64,000 bases of DNA. It comes from Sarcophilus harrisii (taxonomy: Eukaryota; Chordata; Mammalia; Dasyuromorphia; Dasyuridae). Location: the NCBI RefSeq assembly GCF_902635505.1, contig NC_045429.1, positions 464,707,359 to 464,771,358 on the forward strand, read 5' to 3'. Below, piece after piece: positions 49,225 through 60,359 of this stretch (its first letter is position 1; each line of letters begins with the position of its first letter). The position numbers and the translations under genes were made by a program. The notes beneath the pieces are model-generated. The model had not been told where the DNA came from. It saw only the letters and a list, made by a program, of their open reading frames with translations, and searched no databases.

Positions 49225-49394
49225 CTGTGTAGGTAGCAAAGTAACCAAAATGACTTCATTTTGTCAAGTTTCTGCATCTGGTCCCTGCTCTTTATCTCAG
49301 GGTGCTACAGCCCCTACCCTTTATAATCCCATAAATGTAGCAAAAGCCAAAGCTCTTGCTATCAGAGATCATACCTAACCATAGAAAAATTTAC

Positions 49395-49995
49395 TTCTAT
49401 GCCTTTCTCATTTATTTTTAACTTCTTTTTTTAAATTTATTTTTAATACACATTGCTTTATAAATCATATTGGGAGAAAAAAATAGCAAAAGGGAAAAAC
49501 CATGGGAAAAATGTAAAAAACAGCAAAATCAAGTGAACATAGCATGTGTTGGTTTACATTTAGTCTCCTTAGTTCTTTTTCTGATTGCAGATGGCATTTT
49601 CTGTCCAAAGTCTATTGAGATTGCTTTAGATCTTGAACTGCAGAGAAGAACCGAGTGTGTCCTAGGTAATCATCATGCATTTACAATGTATTCCTTGTTC
49701 TGCTTGTTTTGCTCAGCATCAGTTCATGTAAATCTTTCCAGTTTTTTCTAAAATCAGCTGTTCAGCAATTTTTATAGAACAATAATATTCCATTACTTTC
49801 CTATACCAAAACTTATTCAGCCATTCCCCAATCGATGGGTATCTACTCATTTTTCAATTCTTTGCTACCACAACAAGAGCTACTACAAATGTTTTTGCAC
49901 ATGTGGGTCCTTTTCCCTCCTTTATGATTTCCTTGGGATACAGACCCAGTGATGACACTGCTGGGTCAAAAGATATGTAGTTTGATAGCTCTTTG
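49395..49995 (-). mobile_element. Old L1 3' end, minus strand
   Basis: The stretch 'ttgctcagcatcagttcatg', 'ccattccccaatcgatgggt' and 'atgatttccttgggatacag' is the reverse complement of the L1 ORF2 C-terminus and 3' UTR of an older family. Confidence 0.75.
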
Positions 49996-50340
49996 GGCTT
50001 AGAGATCGTAGAAAACCACATCCTTGCTCTGTCTCCTGTTATTATGTGCAGGATACCTGTTGTATCAGAAGCCTTGGGAAAGGGCCAAAATTTCCATGCC
50101 CCTTTTACCTTCTCACTGCACTAGACTTTCCCATGACTAGTATGCTTTTACATGAATAAAGCTCCTACTGGCTAACAGAAAATTTTTCTGAATTCGTTCG
50201 GTAGACTCTGAGCCACATCACTCCCACTGCAATTGTGACAGTTGACCCTTCTACAAGCAGACCAAACCTTAAGGTAAAATACTCTTAAAAATGGATATTA
50301 AGGCCACATGATAAGGAGCTGTAACAATAAGAATTTTAAA
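49996..50340 (-). pseudogene. Debris of an older KZNF unit inside unit B intron 1
   Basis: Bases about 50,025-50,215 resemble the intron block at 10,085-10,290 at perhaps 75-80%. They then jump, near 50,240, to sequence matching unit A's promoter-upstream flank ('ttctacaagcagaccaaacc', compare 14,678). So non-adjacent parts of a unit are joined here. It has no coding content. Confidence 0.6.
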
Positions 50341-52270
50341 AGATTGGATCAGAATTGTTCTACATTATAGACTTGTAGGATATGTTCAGGGAAGACTATT
50401 ATTTCTACCTGTCTTTCATCTGTGACTTAAAAAGTATTTGCAGGTGCAGTGGTCACACTGGTAAACCCTTTGGCCGATTGTGAGGGTGACCAAAGGGACT
50501 CAAACCCATCAGTGAGTTAGGAAAAAATCTAGAGATGTGTGAATACTCATGGACAGCACAAAATACAGCAGACCTGAAAGATGAACAGCTCTTGCTGCAA
50601 GAGAATTCTGCAGTTCTCCGATCCAGAGTGTCCCCGAATGAAGCGAGTCTGGCAAATGGAGCCACAGGTGGATAATGACTTTTCTGGAGTGGCCATGTTG
50701 TAAAGCTGGCTTAGGTTTGGCAATCAAAACCAGCCTAGTCAACAAGCTTCTGTGCCTGCCAAAAGGACTGATCAACAGGCTCCTGACTCTGTGACACTTT
50801 GCCACCAACATCAGGGCTTCCGCTCTCACAAGCACACAACCTGATGACATTTGTGAAGACCTAGAGACCCTCACTTTCAATTTGCTTAGAGAGGACAAGC
50901 TTATACATTCTGGGTGACTTTAATGCTAAATGAGGCTCAGACTAATAGCAGGGAGTCCTTGGGAGGGAACAATGACCCCTACTACTAGACTTGGGCATCT
51001 CATGTCCTCATCACCAATGCTGACTTCTGCTTCCTTAAATCCAATAAAGGTTCATAACATGCAACCCCGCAGACTTTGTGATTATAAGGGGAAGAGACAG
51101 ACAGCATGGGAGTGACTAAGGCGAAGGCAATGTGGGTGCAAAGTTCTGGACTGACCCCAGACTTAGCCTCTCCAAGCTCAATGTTCTTATCCAACCAAAG
51201 CAGTAATCACAAGGCAAGATAGCCTGGTTGTTTGGTTTAATGGCCAGAATGACATCGCTCTGCTTGAGTTGGGCTATGGCACGTCCACCTGTGGCTGATC
51301 ACCCTAGAATGAGCTTGGAGGGAGCTAACAGCTCAGACACAAACAGTTCCTTTGACCACTAGGAGCAGCGTCTCTAACTTTGTGCATCTTGTGTTTCTTC
51401 TGAGCTAATTCAATCCTGTTTTGCTCATGGAGCACAGCCCCTTCTCTGATGATGTTGGGCAGTCCTGTGCCAGGGTCTCTCATGTCATACAATCAATTCT
51501 AAAGTTCTTAACAGAGACTCTGAGAGTATCTTTGTATTGCTTTTTCTGACCACCTTGTGAACTCTTGCCTTGTGTGAGTTCTTCACAAAATAATCTTTTT
51601 GGTAACCTACATTTGCTATTCAAACACTGTGGCCAGCCCATCAGAGTTGTGCTCTCTGCAGTAGAGTTGGAATGCATGGCTAGTTAATTTGAAAAAGGAG
51701 CCCAGTGTCTGGTATCTTATCCTGCCAGATGATTTTCAGAATCTTCGTATGACAATTTAGGATTAATGTCTTAATGATTTCCAATGTTATTAAAAAGCAC
51801 TTCTCTGAGCAAGAACAGTTTGTTGCTGAGTTGGAGGAAAAGTTGAGTCAACATATAGTTACCAAGAATGGAACAGAAAAGGAGTGGGTACTTTCCAAGA
51901 TTTGGTATACAGCACTGCATTTATTCTTCTGGGCCAAAAGTTCTTGCAAAATCAAGACTTTTTTTTGATGAAAATGATGGAAAATTCAGAAGCTGCTTTT
52001 AAAAAAAGCAAACTCCAAAGGTAATGATAGTTCATCCATCTCTAAGGAAGCAGCATTTAACCCCATCAAAAGTAAGGCACAAGCAAAATTGGGAGAGATG
52101 CAGGATTCTTAGCTCAGTATGAAAATAGATGCAATTCAGTTTTACACTGAAAGTAATAATCCAAAGCACCATAATGATGCCCTGAAGGTAATTTATAGGC
52201 CAAAGACATATAGTATGCTGATGGAGCCCACCATGATTACTGATGAGAACAGGCTAAACACTTAGTGTTT
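50340..52270 (+). mobile_element. RTE/Bov-B-like LINE remnant (second copy)
   Basis: Plus-strand pieces follow the RTE endonuclease: LAIKTSLVNKLLCLPKGLIN, then DDICEDLETLTFNL, DKLIHSG-DFNA (the GDFNA motif), KRQTAW, and later SEQEQFVAELEEKLSQ and a DENDGKFR block. It matches the copy at 14,690-16,985 but lacks the L1 insertions found there. Broken throughout. Confidence 0.75.
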
Positions 52271-52329
52271 TCAACAGACCATTACCAATCAGAGATACTG
52301 TCTTTCTTGAACACATTTTAAGTATGTCT

Positions 52330-52865
52330 ATAGGGTGTATGAATCTCAGGTTAAAAAAAAAAAAAAAAAAAAAAAGGATGAAAAGATGGCCCATGAAAAG
52401 AGAGAGAGAGAGAAAAAAAAAGGTGAAATTCTAAAATAAATGAACAGGACTAGTTGGAGGGGAGAACAGGAAGGCAATTCTGTATGAATAACTGGGAGGA
52501 TAAAGGGGAAGGAAGTATGAGATGAAAGCAGGCGAGATAAGCAAATTTCTGGAGAAATTAGAGTTAAAGAAAGTCATCTTCTTAATGGAACAACAAAACA
52601 ATAGGTATATTTGTTTGCAACTCATGGAACTTATACCAAAACTCACTAGGGCAAAGTGGTACTTCAAACAAATGTACAAAGGAAGAAATAATCAATACTT
52701 TTTTGTTTCATAGTAAAATAAGAATGGAAATTGGTTAGGGGACCACAAACAAATGGAAACGTAACAACGACATACTAAAGGACAATTGAGTCAAAGAACA
52801 AATCACAGAACCATTGATATTGTAAAAGAAAATGATAATCATGAAACAACCACCCAAATTCCGAA
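52330..52865 (+). mobile_element. L1 ORF2 fragment joined to the RTE remnant
   Basis: It aligns with 16,990-17,565 ('agataagcaaatttctggag', 'ggaagaaataatcaatac', 'tcagggagacat'). Homology stops near 52,865, where the GC-rich unit B promoter block begins abruptly. An A-run of about 22 lies near 52,352. Confidence 0.65.
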
Positions 52866-53278
52866 ACTTCACCTACAGCTTCAGGGAGACATTTCCTTCC
52901 AGACTCAGCTGATGTCTCCTTTCTGGAACAAAAGCACTCGAACTTTTGTCTGTCCCTGAACCTGAGAGAGCCTCCCTCCCTGGGGGCAGGCCCGGCTTTG
53001 GGCTCCCTTTGCACCCAGGGAAGTTTTGGGCAGAGCAGAGCGTTGCAGAGAAGCGAAAGAAGCCCTAAGGGACCCAGAAGCACCGGGAGGGCCAAGGCCA
53101 AGGCCCGGGAGGCCTTCGGGGCTCTGCTCTCTCCAGGGGGAATGTCGGGTTACTCACGACATCACTCAATTTCCTGCTCGTTTTTGTAAATTAATGGTCC
53201 CCGACTATGGCGCAGTCACTTCCCAGCCGATGCTCCAGGCTGGGGGAAACGGCTTCACCGCCCGACACCGCCCGCGCT

Positions 53279-53710
53279 CACGGGGGTCCGGGCCATCCCC
53301 GAGGGCTCCCGGCGGTCCGGGCCATCCCCGCGGGCTCCCGGCGGTCCGGGCCATCCCCGCGGGCTCCCGGGGGTCCGGGCCATCCCAGCGGCTCCCGAGG
53401 GGTCGAGGCCATCCCCAGGCTCCGGGGGTCCGGGCCATCCCATGCAGGCTCCCGGGGTCCAGGCCATCCCCAGGGCTCCGGCCCGGAGCCATCCCCGAGA
53501 GGGCTCCCGGCCCGAGGCCATCCCGAGGCTCCGGGGTCCGGGCCATCCCAGCTGGGCTCCGGCCCGGGCCATCCCCGCGGGCTCCCGGGGGTCCGGGCCA
53601 TCCCCGCGGGCTCCCGGCCCGGGCCATCCCCGAGGGCTCCCGGCGGTCCGGGCCATCCCCGCGGGCTCCCGGGGGTCCGGGCCATCCCCGAGGGCTCCCG
53701 GCCCGGGCCA
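53279..53710 (+). repeat. GC-rich minisatellite (about 29-bp unit, about 15 copies) in unit B intron 1
   Basis: The unit contains 'ggtccgggccatccc' and 'gggctcccgg' with small variations. The array is CpG-rich and lies about 470-900 bp downstream of the exon 1 donor on the gene strand. Its regular period makes long open frames on both strands, which I take as artefacts. Nothing like it exists in unit A. Confidence 0.93.
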
Positions 53711-54181
53711 GCAGAAGACTCGGCTGCGCGGTGAGAGAACGCTCAGAGCGGGAGCGCTCCCATCTCTGCCCCGGCGGGAGGCTGTCCAGACTGCGTACGG
53801 AGGCGGGGCCCGGCTCGGTCCCCCGGGGAGAGAGAGCGGGGACGGCGAGGACAGGAGACAGCCACAGTCCGAACAAGATTCCCGCCTTATTCCTCCGCCT
53901 CCTCCCGACTCTAACCAAAGAGGTGGGACCAGGGAGACAGGACCCCCTGATAGGAGCGCGGGAAGCAGGGCTCCTGGATTCCTATTGGCCAAGCCTGAAG
54001 TCTGGGACAGCGGGACCCAATGGTAGCTGGGGAGGGAGAGCGGGGGGGGGGGGGGGAAGTGTTTGAAAGTCTAGAAAAGGCTTGGGGTGGGCAGATGGAG
54101 AGGTCACGACCCTGGAGTCAGCCTGAGGGCCAGGGCGGCGGCAGAAGCCAGGGAATGTGCGGGGCTCCGTCTGAGGCCTAC

Positions 54182-54597
54182 CTGAGCACGCACAGCTCTG
54201 GCTTCCAGAAGGCGGAGCGATCTCAGCCTCAGGGAAGGCGGAGCGATCTCGGCTCCAAAGCTTCCAGCTTCCGGTCTCGGCTCAGAGACTTCCTGCTTCC
54301 GGACCGCTGGGAGGGGGTGGATGTCTCCCTGCCCAACCGCTGAAGCCCCTGAGTTGCTTGAGCCTTTTCCCTCAGTCACCCAGGCAGGGACTTAAGGACT
54401 GTCACTGCTTCTGCTCCCTAAAGTCGGCCCCCGCCACTCAATGGTGTCTTCCGACCTAAACTCCGCCCATTCCTCTAAGCTCCGCCCCGTGCTCACGCTC
54501 CACCTGGGCCACCCCCCTCCGGGCTGCTCATCGCTCCTCCCCCAGCGCCCCCAGCGCCTCCTCCCCCTCCTCTCCTCCAAGACTCAGCCCGTTCTCC
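54182..54597 (-). promoter_or_regulatory. Unit B promoter and non-coding exon 1
   Basis: Donor CTCAG|GTAGGC at 54,182 is the counterpart of unit A's exon 1 donor. Upstream come two copies of the 25-26-bp motif that has expanded in unit A, then a GC-box-bearing block almost identical to 14,240-14,575. The matching block ends at 54,597, where L1 sequence starts, about 25-130 bp earlier than the A-type block does. The start of transcription is not visible. The whole 52,880-54,597 region is CpG-rich. Confidence 0.7.
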
Positions 54598-57500
54598 TTT
54601 GGTATTGTTTCATCGTCATTCTCTGGGATGAAATTATTGTTTCTCTTTGTTGTTTGATCCACTCATTCTTTAGGATTATTTAGTTTCCAATTTTTTGCCT
54701 ATTTTTCCCTTGCTCTTTTTTACATATAATTTTTATTACATCATGATCTGAGATTTATATTTCTGCCTTTTTAATTTCATCTTGAGGTTTTTATATCCTA
54801 ATATATGATCATTTTTTGTGTAGATGCAATGTATCACTAAGAAAAAAGATAATGTTCCTTTCTATTCCCATTCAAGTTTCTCCAAGGGCTGATTATATCT
54901 AACTTTACTGAAATTAAATTCACTGTTTAATTTTTTTTCTTGTATATTTTGTGGTTAGATATATCTATTTTTAAGAGAGTAGATTGGAATCCCTTACTAA
55001 TATGTTTTTGCTATCTATTTCTTCCTCTAACTCATTTCTCTCTCCTCTAAAAATCTAAAAGTGCTATACACTTGGTACATGTTTAGTATTGATATTACTT
55101 TACCATCTATGGTATCTTTCAGCAAGATGTAGTTTCCTTCTTTATCTCTTTTAAATAGATATTTTGTTTTGTCTGAGATAAGGATTCCTACCCCTGCCTT
55201 TTTTTTTTTTAACTTCAGCTGAAGCACAGCATATCTTGCTCCAGCCTCTCCCTTTTATTCTGTGCTCATCTCTGCTTCAAATGTATTTCTTCTAAAAAAT
55301 GAATTGTAGGATTTTGGTTTTTAATCCACTCTGCTATGCCCTTCTATTTTATGAATTTATCTCTTTTACATTCACATTTATGATAAAGTTACCTATTTCC
55401 CTCCATCCTACTTTTCCTCATTTATACTTTTCTTTCTCCTTTCACCCTTTCCTTGTTCACCACCTTCCTCAATCTGTCTTCCTATCAGACTACCTATTCT
55501 TCTGCCCTTCCTTCTAGCAACCTTCCCTTTTCCCCTTTCCTTCCTTTTCTATAATGAACTAAGCATGTTATTCCCTCTTTGAGCCAAATTCAGTGAAATT
55601 AAGTTTCAAGCAATTCTCAACCCTCTCCATTTTTTCCCTCTACTGTCTCTTCATGTGATGAAATTTACATTTTACCTTCCCTTTTCTTTCCTCCCAGTAC
55701 AATTCTCTTTCCACCCCTTTTTTCTTATTTCTTTTTATAATAATCACATTTTATTTCTTATTATAACATCACATTAGTCAACTAATACTCACACCATCTA
55801 TGTATGTATAACTTGTCTAATTGCCCTACTAAAGATATAGTTGTCAAAATTACAAGCATCATCTTCTCATGTATAAATGTGAAGTTTAAACTATAAATAA
55901 CATTTTCTCCCTGTTTAATTTTTTATCCTTCTCATGAGTCTTGTATTTGAAGACTGAATTTTCTATTTAGTTCTGGTCCTTTCATCTGAAATAATTTTCA
56001 ATTATTTTGCAATCTGAAAAAAAATAAGTTCCTTTTCTGTCTCTCCCCCTTCCCCTCTTCCCCCCTCCCCCCAGAAAACAATGCTCAATTTTTGCTGGAC
56101 AGTTGACTCTATAGTCCAAGTTCTTCTGTCTTTTGTAATATATTCCATGTCCTCTGATCCCTTAATATGGAAACTTCCAAGTCCTGGGTAATTCTGATTG
56201 TGGCTCCTGAATATCCAAATTGTTCCTTTCTGGCTTCTTTCAGGATTTTCTACTTGATCTGATAATTCTGGAATTTAGCTATGGTATTCCTTGGAGTTTT
56301 CATTTTGAGATCTTGTTCAGGAGGTGATTGGAGGCTTCTTTCAATGACTATTTTATCTTCTGGTTCTAGGGTATCAGGGCATTTTTGTTTGATAATACCT
56401 TGAAAGATGTTGTCCAGACTCTTATTTTGATTGGGGCTTTCAGGAAATCCAGCAATTCTTAAATGAACTCTCTTGCATTTATTTCCAAGTGCTTGTTCTT
56501 CCAATGAGGTATTTTACATTTTTTTCTAGTTTTTCATTACAAGTTTTTGACTGATTCTTTAAGTCTCATTGAGTCATCACCACCTTCCATTTGTCTAATT
56601 CTAGTTTTTAATGAATTTTTTTCTGTTATTTTAAAAAAATCTTCTTTTCCATTTTACCAATTCTACTTTTAAAGGAGTTATTTAAGTGTATTTTTTTCTC
56701 ACTTTAAGGATTTTTCTTTTTCTTTCTTTCTTTTTTATTATTATAGCTTTTTATTTAGAAGTTATATGCATGGGTAATTTTATAGCATTGGCAATTGCCA
56801 AACCTTTTGTTCCAATTTTTCCCCTCCTTTCCCCCACTCCCTCCCCAGATGGCAGGTTAACCAATACATGTTAAATATCTTAAAATATAAATTAAATACA
56901 AAATAAGTATACATGTCCAAACAGTGATTTTGCTGTACAAAAAGAATCGTTCTCTGAAATAGTGTACAATTAGCCTGTGAAAGAAATAAAAAATGCAGGT
57001 GGACAAAAATAGAGGAATGGGAATTCTATGTAATGGTTCTTAGTCATCTCCCAGAGTTCTTTCAGTGGGTGTAGCTGGTTTAATTCATTCCTTCTCCATT
57101 GGAACTGATTTAGTTCATCTCATTGCTGAAGATGGCCAGGTCCATCAGAATTGATCATCATATAGTATTGTTCTTGAAGTATATAATGATCTCCTAGTCC
57201 TGCTCATTTCACTCAGCATCAGTTCCTATCAGTCTCTCCAGGCCTTTCTGAAATCAAAGGAATTTTCTTTAGCTAATTTTTGTGCTTCCTTTTCCAAGCT
57301 GTTGACAGTTCTTCCCCCTCACCTCAATTCTTCATGAATCATTTCTTTCCCAATTTTTTTAATACCTCTCTTACTTGATTTCTAAAATCCTTTTTGATCT
57401 CTTTCAAGAGAACCTTTTGAGCTTCGGACAATGCATTTTCGAGGCTTCACATGTAGACATTTTGCCACTGCTGTCATCTTCTAAGTTTGTGTTCTGATCC

Positions 57501-57930
57501 TTCCTGTCATCCTAATTATTTATGGCCATGGCTTTTTGGGTTTTTTGCTCATTTTTTTTAAGAGTTGAGCTTTGCTCAGAGGTCATAGGGGACACTGTCT
57601 CAAGCTTCTTTTGCAGGGAGATAGGATCTGTTCACTCTTTCCAGAACAGCTGTGCTCCTGTGCTGGGTTGGCCTGGCCTACTTTAGTATGTTGTACCAGG
57701 GTTTGTACACTTGCAATTTGCCTTTGGCATATGGGCTGGAGACTTCACAGTTGGTCTGATGACCCAGGACTGAAGGGCATACAATGCTGATTTGTGCTAT
57801 TGCCAAGAGCCTCCTGCTAAATTCCCTGGAGCATACCTCCACTGAGCTGTGTTCCCCTTTTACCCAAGTGAGTTAGACCTAGACTACTAGTCTACCATCT
57901 TCACTATTCTCCTAAAGCCATAGTAGTATA
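54598..57930 (-). mobile_element. Old minus-strand L1 abutting the unit B promoter
   Basis: From 57,930 downward the order is 5' region, ORF1 (KCKRVHLRIAGFPESPNQNK near 56,480, then PRNTIAKFQNYQIK), inter-ORF, and ORF2 endonuclease (AGVGILISDKTKYLFKRDKE and GNYILLK near 55,200). The element stops inside ORF2 exactly at the promoter edge. Its frames are broken, and a younger L1 is nested in it. Confidence 0.8.
56720..57256 (-). mobile_element. Nested L1 3' end inside the older L1
   Basis: The reverse complement of the 3' UTR and ORF2 end of the same family as at 18,680 and 40,391. It is flanked by near-identical copies of AAGGA(T/A)TTTTCTTT (56,706-56,719 and 57,257-57,270), with a T/C-rich A-tail complement on the left. 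Confidence 0.85.
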
Positions 57931-58340
57931 GAATCACAATTCCAACCCATGTCTTCTGACTCCAAATCTAGTGCTTTTTCTATTTCATCATATTACCTTT
58001 CAAGGAGATCAGGCAAAAAAGAAGGAACCAATATACACAAGAAACCATCTGCTATCCCATGTAATTTTTAATTTCTCCTTCCTCCCCCTTCCCAATGGGT
58101 TACATAGCTAGATAAAACAGGCTAAATATGTAAGGCATCAGTACCATCTCATCTTCACCTGATGTTCTCTACCTAATTAATTTTCCTTTTTTAAAAATGT
58201 CTTTATATTCAAAGAAGAAAGCAATAAACAATTGTATTTTTATTCTGCAAAAATTGACAATAGTAGGTAAATATAGGCCTAATATATGCCATCCCACTTT
58301 CCCCTCCTCCAAAGACATTTATAAATTTTACTCGGCCCTC
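57931..58340. other. Spacer between the L1 and unit C, no gene seen
   Basis: AT-rich sequence without a recognisable element; homology with the unit 3' flanks starts at about 58,340. Confidence 0.4.
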
Positions 58341-58865
58341 ATATACAATAGTCACTGTGTAGACAAGTCAAATTGAGAAGGAAAAGATCTGAAAACCACT
58401 TTGTAGGTAGAGGTGATAATCCTGTTGTATCTTGCTTGACTTGGTCAGACCACAGTTTATGAGAGTCAGTCAACAAGAATGTGTGCAGAAGACTACAAAA
58501 TTCTCCCATTTGTATACCCTTAATCAAAGAAATCATATTTTTCCCTTGATCTAGCTAACTTAATGACACAAGGCCTTTTCCTTATTCTGATGGCATTTTA
58601 CTTTTGAGTTCTTCCATGTGTAATTTGTCATTCAATTCTGCAATTTATGTCTCCTTCTCTTTTTCACAACTCCCTGGAGGGGTAGCATGAATTATTTTTC
58701 TTATCTTACCACTCTGTTATAGTCATACACAAAATTTAACATTCACCAGTGACCTCCATATTCTAAAGAAAAACATGTGTTCATTCCTAAGGTTTCTTTT
58801 CATTATAAATCCTCTGATGAAAGGATAGGAGATGATCTCTAGCTGAAAGCCTCCCCATATTGCAC
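58341..58865. other. 3' flank of ZNF unit C (shortened)
   Basis: It matches unit A 150-295 and then, from about 58,482, unit A 1,345 onward. About 1.05 kb present in A and B (including their CR1/L3 piece) is absent. It holds no gene. Confidence 0.6.
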
Positions 58866-59028
58866 TCAAGGATAGTTTGTACCCAGAATGAATTTTCTGC
58901 TAAGAATCTCTAGTACTCCATTTCTATACCTTTCCTCATTCAGGTCAGTTATAAGATTCCCATACCTCTCATGAATTCTCTGATGGTAAACAAGGACTGA
59001 CATTAGCCTGAAAGGAATGATTCCATTC
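58866..59028 (-). pseudogene. Decayed C-terminal tail beyond the unit C stop
   Basis: In another frame the minus strand reads PFRLMSVLVYHQRIHERYGN, then LITDLNEERYRNGVLEILSR. This is the end of a last finger and a non-finger tail. Related tails follow the stops of A and B, so an ancestral gene had this C-terminus. Confidence 0.7.
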
Positions 59029-60269
59029 TTAAAGTTTCTCTCCCGTATGGATTCTCTGATGTGCAATGAAACCATCCTTCCATGTAAAAGTCTTTCCACA
59101 TTGATTACATACATAAGGTTTCTCTCCGGTGTGATATCTCTGATGTTCAATAAAACTAACCCTCCATGTAAAAGCCTTTCCACATTGATTACATTCATAA
59201 GGTTTCTCTCCACTGTGGATTCTCTGATGTACAGTAAGAGCTCCCTTGACTCTAAAAGCCTTTCCACATTGGTCACATTCATAAGGTTTCTCTCCAGTGT
59301 GGATTTTCTGATGTAGAGTAAGAGTTCCCTTTTGCCTAAAAGTCTTTCCACATTGGTTACATTTATAAGGCTTCTCTCCAGAGTGGATTCTCTGATGCTG
59401 AACAAGATTATTCTTTTGTGTAAAAGTCTTTCCACATTGATCACATTCATAAGGTTTCTCTCCAGTGTGAATCCTCTGATGCAGAGTTAGAGCTCCCTTT
59501 TCTGTAAAAGCTTTTCCACATTTGTTACATGCATAAGGTTTCTTTCCAGCGTGGATTCTCTGATGTTGAACAAGATTTTTCTTCCGTGTAAAAATCTTTC
59601 CACATTGATCACATTCATAAGGCTTCTCTCCAGTATGGATTTTTCTATTTTTAGCCAATTTGGAGCTGGATCTGAACTGATTACAGTGACAAGGTTTCTC
59701 TCCAGTGTGGATTCTCTGATGTTCAATGAAACCATCCCTTAATCTAAAAATATTTCCACATTGATTACATTCATAAGGTTTCTCTCCAGTGTGGATTCTT
59801 TGATGTTGAATGAGATTTTTTTTCTGTGTAAAAGTCTTTCCACATTGATAATATTCATAAGGTTTCTCCCCAGTGTGGGTTCTCTGATGTACAGTGAGAG
59901 CTCCTCGTCTTGTAAAAGCCTTTCCACATTGGTTACACTCATATGGTTTCTCACCAGTATGGATTCTCTGATGTGCAATAAAACCATCTCTCCGTCTAAA
60001 AGTCTTTCCACATTGATTACATTCATATGGTTTTTCATCAGTGTGGATTCTCTGATGTAGAATAAGAACTCCCCTTTTTGTAAAAGCCTTTCCACATTGG
60101 TTACATGCATAAGGTTTCTCTCCAGTGTGTATTCTCTCATGTGTAGCACAGATTTCTCTCAAAGTAAAATCATAGGGATTACCATTCATGAATCTTTGCT
60201 TGTGAGTGTCTACCAGAGAGAGGCTTAGCTCTGCAATAGTTTCCTTCATTTTAAATCTGATATTTCCTT
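59029..60269 (-). CDS. Unit C KRAB zinc-finger gene: C2H2 finger exon (last coding exon)
   Basis: Acceptor TTTTTTCAG, phase 1 entry (codon G|AA). The exon encodes about 412 residues: a linker like that of A and B ([16 protein letters not shown]), then 13 fingers. Eleven are complete; finger 4 has its first Cys replaced by Tyr (YEYYQC) and finger 6 is a remnant ([19 protein letters not shown]) lacking the second Cys and first His. Helix blocks such as [15 protein letters not shown] and DGFIAHQ recur and differ mostly from those of A and B, so the DNA target should differ. It ends HTGEKL before TAA. The gene continues to the KRAB-B exon at 63,005 and beyond the window. Confidence 0.93.
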
Positions 60270-60321
60270 CTGAAAAAACAAATAATAAATCAAATACAAA
60301 CACTATAGACATATGTATATG

Positions 60322-60359
<38 letters not shown>

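Noticed and set aside
53026-54066. Long plus-strand open frame (346 codons) of Pro/Gly/Arg-rich repeats, with further long frames on both strands
   Set aside because: The frames come from the regular, CpG-rich minisatellite, which is open in several frames at once. No conserved domain is seen, and it overlaps the intron of the real gene on the other strand.
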